Origin: Anaerolineae bacterium
GTDB taxonomy: Bacteria > Chloroflexota > Anaerolineae > Aggregatilineales > Phototrophicaceae
Length of the DNA stretch: 64,000 nucleotides
Assembly (NCBI GenBank): GCA_022820665.1
Contig: JAJEFB010000015.1
Location: 62,001-126,000, forward strand
Direction: 5' to 3'
Part shown: positions 60,402 to 64,000 of the stretch, one piece after another
Layout of the letters: each line of letters begins with the position of its first letter
Numbering within the stretch: the first letter of the stretch is position 1
The notes under the pieces: generated by a model
What the model was told of the DNA's origin: nothing
The model's input: the letters and a program-made list of their open reading frames with translations, nothing else
Database searches by the model: none
Program-made: the position numbers and the translations under genes

Positions 60402-61400
60402 TCAGGCTTCTACAGTTTCCACCTTGTCTTCCGTCGTCAATACGCGCCCGGACCCGTTCGCGCCGCCGTTGGCGCTCGCCATCCCGCTCATCGTCGCCAT
60501 CATATTTTGCACCATGCCGGTCAGTTCCATCGGCAGCACGAACTTGGTAGACGGGCTGCTGCCGACATTTTGCAGCATTTCCATATATTGCAGCGCCATC
60601 GTCTTGTTATCGACATCGCGTGCTTGTTCGTAAATAGCATGCAAAGCCGCGGCATAACCCTCCGCCCGCAAAAGTTGCGCCTGTCGCTCGCCCTCCGCGC
60701 GCAGAATCTGTGACTTTTGCTGGCCCTCCGCTTCCAGAATCGCCGACTGCTTGCTGCCCTCGGCGCGCTCAATGGCCGCCTGCCGCTCGCCCTCCGCCAG
60801 GATCACCTCGGCGCGGCGATCGCGCTCGGCGCTCATCTGCCGGTTCATCGATTCCTGAATCGCTCTCGGCGGATCAATCTCGCGGATTTCCACGGTGGTG
60901 ATCTTGATGCCCCAGCGCTCGGTGGTCTCGTCCAGTTTGACGCGCAGCACATCGTTGATTTGTTCGCGGCGCGACAGAACATCATCAAGAACGATGTCGC
61001 CGATGACCGCGCGCAAGGTGGTAATGGCGATATTGGTCGTCGCCTCAACGACATCCTTGACCTTGGTGGTCGACAGCTCCGGATCAGTTATCCGGAAGTA
61101 AACCAGGAAGTCGATGCCGATCGACGCATTGTCCTTGGTAATGGCGGTCTGTTTTTCAATATCGAAAAACCGCTCGCGCATATCAACTTTCAGCGCCTGC
61201 TCGACGAAAGGTATGACAAAGGTCAAGCCAGGACCGCGCACCGTGCGAAAGCGACCAATGAAAAAGATCACCAGGCGCTCGTATTCCTTGACCGCGCGGA
61301 TGGCGCTGCGCAATATCCCAAATATGACCAGCAGCAGGACAACCAGAATGACCGCTTGCCCGCCCGACTGCAGCGCTTGTGTTAAACCGTCAACATTCAT
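60402..61400 (-). CDS. SPFH/Band 7 protein (stomatin/QmcA-like)
   Basis: 332 residues. One N-terminal helix (about 14-32: AVILVVLLLVIFGILRSAIR) precedes the Band 7 domain (AVKEYERLVIFFIGRFRTVRG, VDMRERFFDIEKQTAITKDN, VRITDPEL-type strand as YFRITDPEL). A long Ala/Glu/Arg-rich coiled coil follows (AEVILAEGERQAAIERAEGS). It forms membrane ring assemblies and organises membrane microdomains. The NfeD partner gene sits 46 nt upstream, the classical pairing. Confidence 0.9.
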   Translation of the reverse strand: MNVDGLTQALQSGGQAVILVVLLLVIFGILRSAIRAVKEYERLVIFFIGRFRTVRGPGLTFVIPFVEQALKVDMRERFFDIEKQTAITKDNASIGIDFLVYFRITDPELSTTKVKDVVEATTNIAITTLRAVIGDIVLDDVLSRREQINDVLRVKLDETTERWGIKITTVEIREIDPPRAIQESMNRQMSAERDRRAEVILAEGERQAAIERAEGSKQSAILEAEGQQKSQILRAEGERQAQLLRAEGYAAALHAIYEQARDVDNKTMALQYMEMLQNVGSSPSTKFVLPMELTGMVQNMMATMSGMASANGGANGSGRVLTTEDKVETVEA

Positions 61401-61446
61401 TACTTAGCTCCTTCGGCTATCTTTGTCTAAACTTGCTTTCATTGAT

Positions 61447-62058
61447 TCATGCGCCTTCATCAGAAGCGCTCCGTTTGGCTTTTTCCACTTGCAGCTCCAG
61501 CCCATCCCGCTGCGTGACCACCACTTCCGCGCCGCTCTCTAGCCGTGACCGGCTGCGCGCCGTCCACAATTCGCCGTTGACATGCACGGTAAGCCGATCC
61601 TCCATCGTACCCATTACGCGCCCTCGCGCGCCAACCAGGAATTCATCCTTCTGCGTCGACGAGAGTTCGCGCTGCTGCCGCAATATCGCCCGCAATATGC
61701 TGCGGTGATACAGCCAAGCCAAGACCACGCCCAAAACGATGAGCGCTGGCGACACCGACACGTCGGCAAAAAGAAAAAAACTCGCGGCAACCTGAACCAC
61801 CAATCCGCCGATAGCAAAGGGCTCCCACTCCGACTTTAACAGCGGCAGCAAGAAAAACAACGCCGCGCCAACAATAATCGCGACGACGGCAATCCAATTC
61901 ACGGCAAGCGCGCTCAACAAATACAGCGTGCCGAGTATCAAAGCGGCCCCCGCAAATTCTGCGACGCCCGTGCCGGGAATATAGGTGCCGGTGGCGCTAA
62001 CCCATAACCCGGCCATCAACAACAAATAAATGAGATTGGGATCTTGAAGCATGTCCAT
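61447..62058 (-). CDS. NfeD-like membrane protein
   Basis: 203 residues. Four or five helices (about 8-125) and a C-terminal OB-fold (KDEFLVGARGRVMGTMEDRL, then VHVNGELWTARS and VVVTQRDGLELQVEK), the NfeD soluble domain that binds SPFH partners. It lacks the N-terminal ClpP-like protease of long NfeD proteins, so it is of the NfeD1b-like short type. Middle gene of a probable three-gene operon. Confidence 0.88.
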   Translation of the reverse strand: MDMLQDPNLIYLLLMAGLWVSATGTYIPGTGVAEFAGAALILGTLYLLSALAVNWIAVVAIIVGAALFFLLPLLKSEWEPFAIGGLVVQVAASFFLFADVSVSPALIVLGVVLAWLYHRSILRAILRQQRELSSTQKDEFLVGARGRVMGTMEDRLTVHVNGELWTARSRSRLESGAEVVVTQRDGLELQVEKAKRSASDEGA

Positions 62059-62068
62059 AATGTGTCCT

Positions 62069-62221
62069 CTAGTCCGCCATGGCGGCGATAATCAAGATTA
62101 TCGCGAAGAAAATAAAGCCGAATACACCCACTCTAAGGGTCAACGAAAGCAACGCGGATAGCGCTGCGAAGATCAGCCCGCGAAAAATAAAGGCCAGAAT
62201 CAAAAGCGCCAAACAACCCAT
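62069..62221 (-). CDS. Small hydrophobic membrane protein (50 aa) before NfeD
   Basis: Starts with the ATG at 62221, preceded by GCGGAGGCAGTG, a strong ribosome-binding site. A longer frame to 62287 lacks support. Two hydrophobic segments (CLALLILAFIFRGLIFAALS and VGVFGFIFFAIILIIAAMAD) joined by a short loop. It ends 10 nt before the NfeD start, so it is probably the first gene of the NfeD/SPFH operon. Function unknown. Confidence 0.6.
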   Translation of the reverse strand: MGCLALLILAFIFRGLIFAALSALLSLTLRVGVFGFIFFAIILIIAAMAD

Positions 62222-62309
62222 CACTGCCTCCGCAAAATATATATCTATATCCAGTATAAAACGGAAAATGGCGCTTGCTGCCCCCAATTAATGAGGGGCT
62301 CAGCCGACA

Positions 62310-63749
62310 CTATCCAGCGCGCGAGATACGATACACTATGTAGCGATTTTGCTCATAATCAACGGTCAATACGAAGCCAGCGGTTTCCAAAGCCGCAATC
62401 CAATCCTCATGCTCGCGATCGACGAGCGCCACCAGATAACGATCGCCGAACTCAGCCAGCGCCAAAGCGCCTTCGGCCAGCGTTTCCGCTGTCGGAAAAT
62501 GCACACGGCGTTTATTGTTCCACTGCCCCAAGTAATATCCCAATTCCCATCCCAGCCAGGGATCATAAATCACCGTCGCCACCGGCTTGCTGTTGAGATA
62601 GCGCGCCAGGTCGTCAATGCCATCATGCCGGCCGCGATCCCCTCCCAGCGGCAATCCATTGCCCAAGGACCAAAAGGCAACTAATACGAGTCCAATCGCC
62701 AAAGCAAGAGAGGGACCTTTCTGCAAGCGGCTTCGCAGCAGCAGCCCCGGCAATTGACTGCTCACGACCAGGATCAAGGGCGGCAAGACCAGCAACAAGT
62801 AGCGATCATATTGATTGAAATCGAGTACGCTGTGCAGGGCAATGTAAGCGACCAAATAAATCAAATAGATCGGCGCGTGGCGCTCCTTCGGGGGCGCAGC
62901 CCCGACGACGAAAGGACTCAGTGCCGCCAGCCCCAGCAGCGACGCTGTCACGACCGGCGGCCCAAGCAGCCAGAGGCTCAAGCGCGCCCACTCCATCAGT
63001 CGATCCAGCCATTCCGCGGGATCGACAATCCATTGCGCCGGCATATTATTGACCGATCCCAGCAAAAACACGCTCGTCTCCGGGCGCGCCGCATCCCATA
63101 CAAAGAGCAGCAGCGCTAGCAGCGTCAATGGTTGTGCCAGGCGAATGACCGAAGCGCGCCTCGCCTGCTTGGCCATGAGCAGCAGTACAACCAAAGGCAG
63201 AAGCAATAGCGCCTGCTGTTTGCACCAAAACGCCAGACCCAGCGCCAATCCAGCCTTCCTATATCCTTGACATTCCAGCCAGTACAAGGCCAGCGCCGAG
63301 AAAAACAGCAATCCCATATCGGTGAAAGCCGTGGCGCCAAACGCCAGGACATAGGGTGACAGCGCTGTCAACAGCCCCGCTGCCAGCGCGACAGCTTCAT
63401 CGCCAAACGCGGCTCCGGACAGGCGCATCATCAGTCCAGCGAGCAAGATCGCCATTATGACATTGGGCAGGCGCGCGGCGAACTCCCCCACGAGCGGATC
63501 CAGGCGCAATACACCCATGTCATCCGCAACCACGCCCGTCGCTACCATGCTGATCGCGCTGAAATATATGGTGAGCGGCGGTTTGTCCAGCGCGCCCGGC
63601 AGCAGCCAGGCGCCGTTGACCGCAGCCCCGCGCGCATAGGTCATGAAACTGGCTTCATCGGGATGGAAGCGGATATCGCGCCCAAGTTGATGAAATTGCA
63701 GTGCGCCCGCCAGGAGGACAATCAGTAGTCGAGCGCAGAAGCTATTCAT
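62310..63749 (-). CDS. GT39-type membrane glycosyltransferase (ArnT/PMT-like)
   Basis: 479 residues from the ATG at 63749; a TTG at 63764 would add five. N-terminal FHPDEASFMTYARGAAVNGA holds the Asp-Glu pair of GT-C enzymes, then WLLPGALDKPPLTIYFSA is the following KPPL motif. About eleven helices follow, and the C-terminal 120 residues are a soluble tail (ATVIYDPWLGWELGYYL). Such enzymes transfer sugars from polyprenyl phosphates to proteins or lipids on the outer face. It could use the product of the GT2 at 33073-33870. It is 35 nt downstream of a partial gene. Confidence 0.85.
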   Translation of the reverse strand: MNSFCARLLIVLLAGALQFHQLGRDIRFHPDEASFMTYARGAAVNGAWLLPGALDKPPLTIYFSAISMVATGVVADDMGVLRLDPLVGEFAARLPNVIMAILLAGLMMRLSGAAFGDEAVALAAGLLTALSPYVLAFGATAFTDMGLLFFSALALYWLECQGYRKAGLALGLAFWCKQQALLLLPLVVLLLMAKQARRASVIRLAQPLTLLALLLFVWDAARPETSVFLLGSVNNMPAQWIVDPAEWLDRLMEWARLSLWLLGPPVVTASLLGLAALSPFVVGAAPPKERHAPIYLIYLVAYIALHSVLDFNQYDRYLLLVLPPLILVVSSQLPGLLLRSRLQKGPSLALAIGLVLVAFWSLGNGLPLGGDRGRHDGIDDLARYLNSKPVATVIYDPWLGWELGYYLGQWNNKRRVHFPTAETLAEGALALAEFGDRYLVALVDREHEDWIAALETAGFVLTVDYEQNRYIVYRISRAG

Positions 63750-63784
63750 TACCCCGGTGGTCAATCATTTGCGCAGGATGGCGC

Positions 63785-64000
63785 TCAGCCGTAGCGCTTT
63801 CGCAGGTATTCCAGCACGACGCGATCAATAGTGCGCCGATTCTCCTCCAGCGTCCAACGCATTTCCAGGTTCTCGTTACCGATCAGCATCCAGAAGACCT
63901 GCTGACAAACTTCATCCCACAAGCCATTTATCTCGCCCGTTATATATCCCTGGGCGATCATAATCGTTTGTAATTCCCGGGCGACCGCGTCGTCTATCGG
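63785..64000 (-). CDS. C-terminal part of an unidentified protein (5' end outside window)
   Basis: A frame open to the window end encodes 71 residues: PIDDAVARELQTIMIAQGYI, TGEINGLWDEVCQQVFWMLI, GNENLEMRWTLEENRRTIDR, ending VVLEYLRKRYG. It is amphipathic and helical, without a membrane segment. No family recognised. Same strand as, and just upstream of, the glycosyltransferase gene. Confidence 0.5.
   Translation of the reverse strand, partial: PIDDAVARELQTIMIAQGYITGEINGLWDEVCQQVFWMLIGNENLEMRWTLEENRRTIDRVVLEYLRKRYG

Overview
The window reads as chromosomal DNA of an uncultured Chloroflexota bacterium, most likely Anaerolineae-like. The grounds are GC-rich coding sequence, a kinase-like membrane protein with the Thr-Pro linker common in that phylum, a SpoVS gene far from any sporulation genes, giant VWA and YfhO-type membrane proteins, and a carbohydrate-focused accessory set (Cys-type sulfatase, its radical-SAM maturase, PhyH dioxygenase, ThuA protein, sugar ABC transporter, beta-helix protein). 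This is inference from gene content; no rRNA or other marker settles the taxonomy.

Layout. 1-11.4 kb: housekeeping genes (end of a membrane protein gene, efp, RidA, rluD-type pseudouridine synthase, galE, phosphoesterase, DUF2277, quinone-oxidoreductase-like, holB). Small selfish or defence-like insertions interrupt them: a decayed RelE-type module, an HNH/partner pair lying between two copies of the 3' end of the sulfatase-maturase gene, and a restriction-like gene between 31-bp inverted repeats. 11.6-20 kb: secreted Ig-like/PPC protein, sulfatase, PhyH, membrane iron-sulfur protein, cation exchanger, methyltransferase. 20.1-26.8 kb: three DinB domains in two genes, then a sugar ABC operon whose second permease carries a VCBS-like insertion and which ends with a beta-helix protein. 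26.8-39 kb: VWA protein, SpoVS, transketolase, GT2, ThuA, a PP2C-like/propeller protein, and a copper-trafficking pair. 39-47.9 kb: a YfhO-flippase fusion and a divergent 1452-residue kinase-like receptor.

48.3-60.4 kb is the most unusual part: a phage-tail-derived cluster with no capsid, terminase, portal or tape-measure gene. Five tandem paralogous beta-sandwich proteins repeat every 659-687 bp. Each is preceded by a hairpin with a nearly invariant 16-17-nt loop. The same loop, on a completely different but perfectly paired stem, precedes a metallopeptidase-like gene further on, and a half-copy lies at the end of the cluster. After the five paralogs come two tail-tube-like proteins (one with FN3 domains) and a proline-repeat metallopeptidase/SH3 protein with a secreted propeller-like partner. 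Two decayed tip-plus-partner modules follow, an arrangement that resembles orphan cassettes of polymorphic toxin loci. A strong hairpin closes the cluster. 60.4-64 kb: a small membrane protein/NfeD/SPFH operon, a GT39-type glycosyltransferase, and the end of an unidentified gene.

The sulfatase, its maturase, the ABC transporter, the beta-helix protein and the ThuA protein together suggest use of sulfated or complex glycans. The tail-derived cluster could be a secreted or injected effector system, or a surface-binding system. All start sites, promoters and functions are from reading the sequence only.
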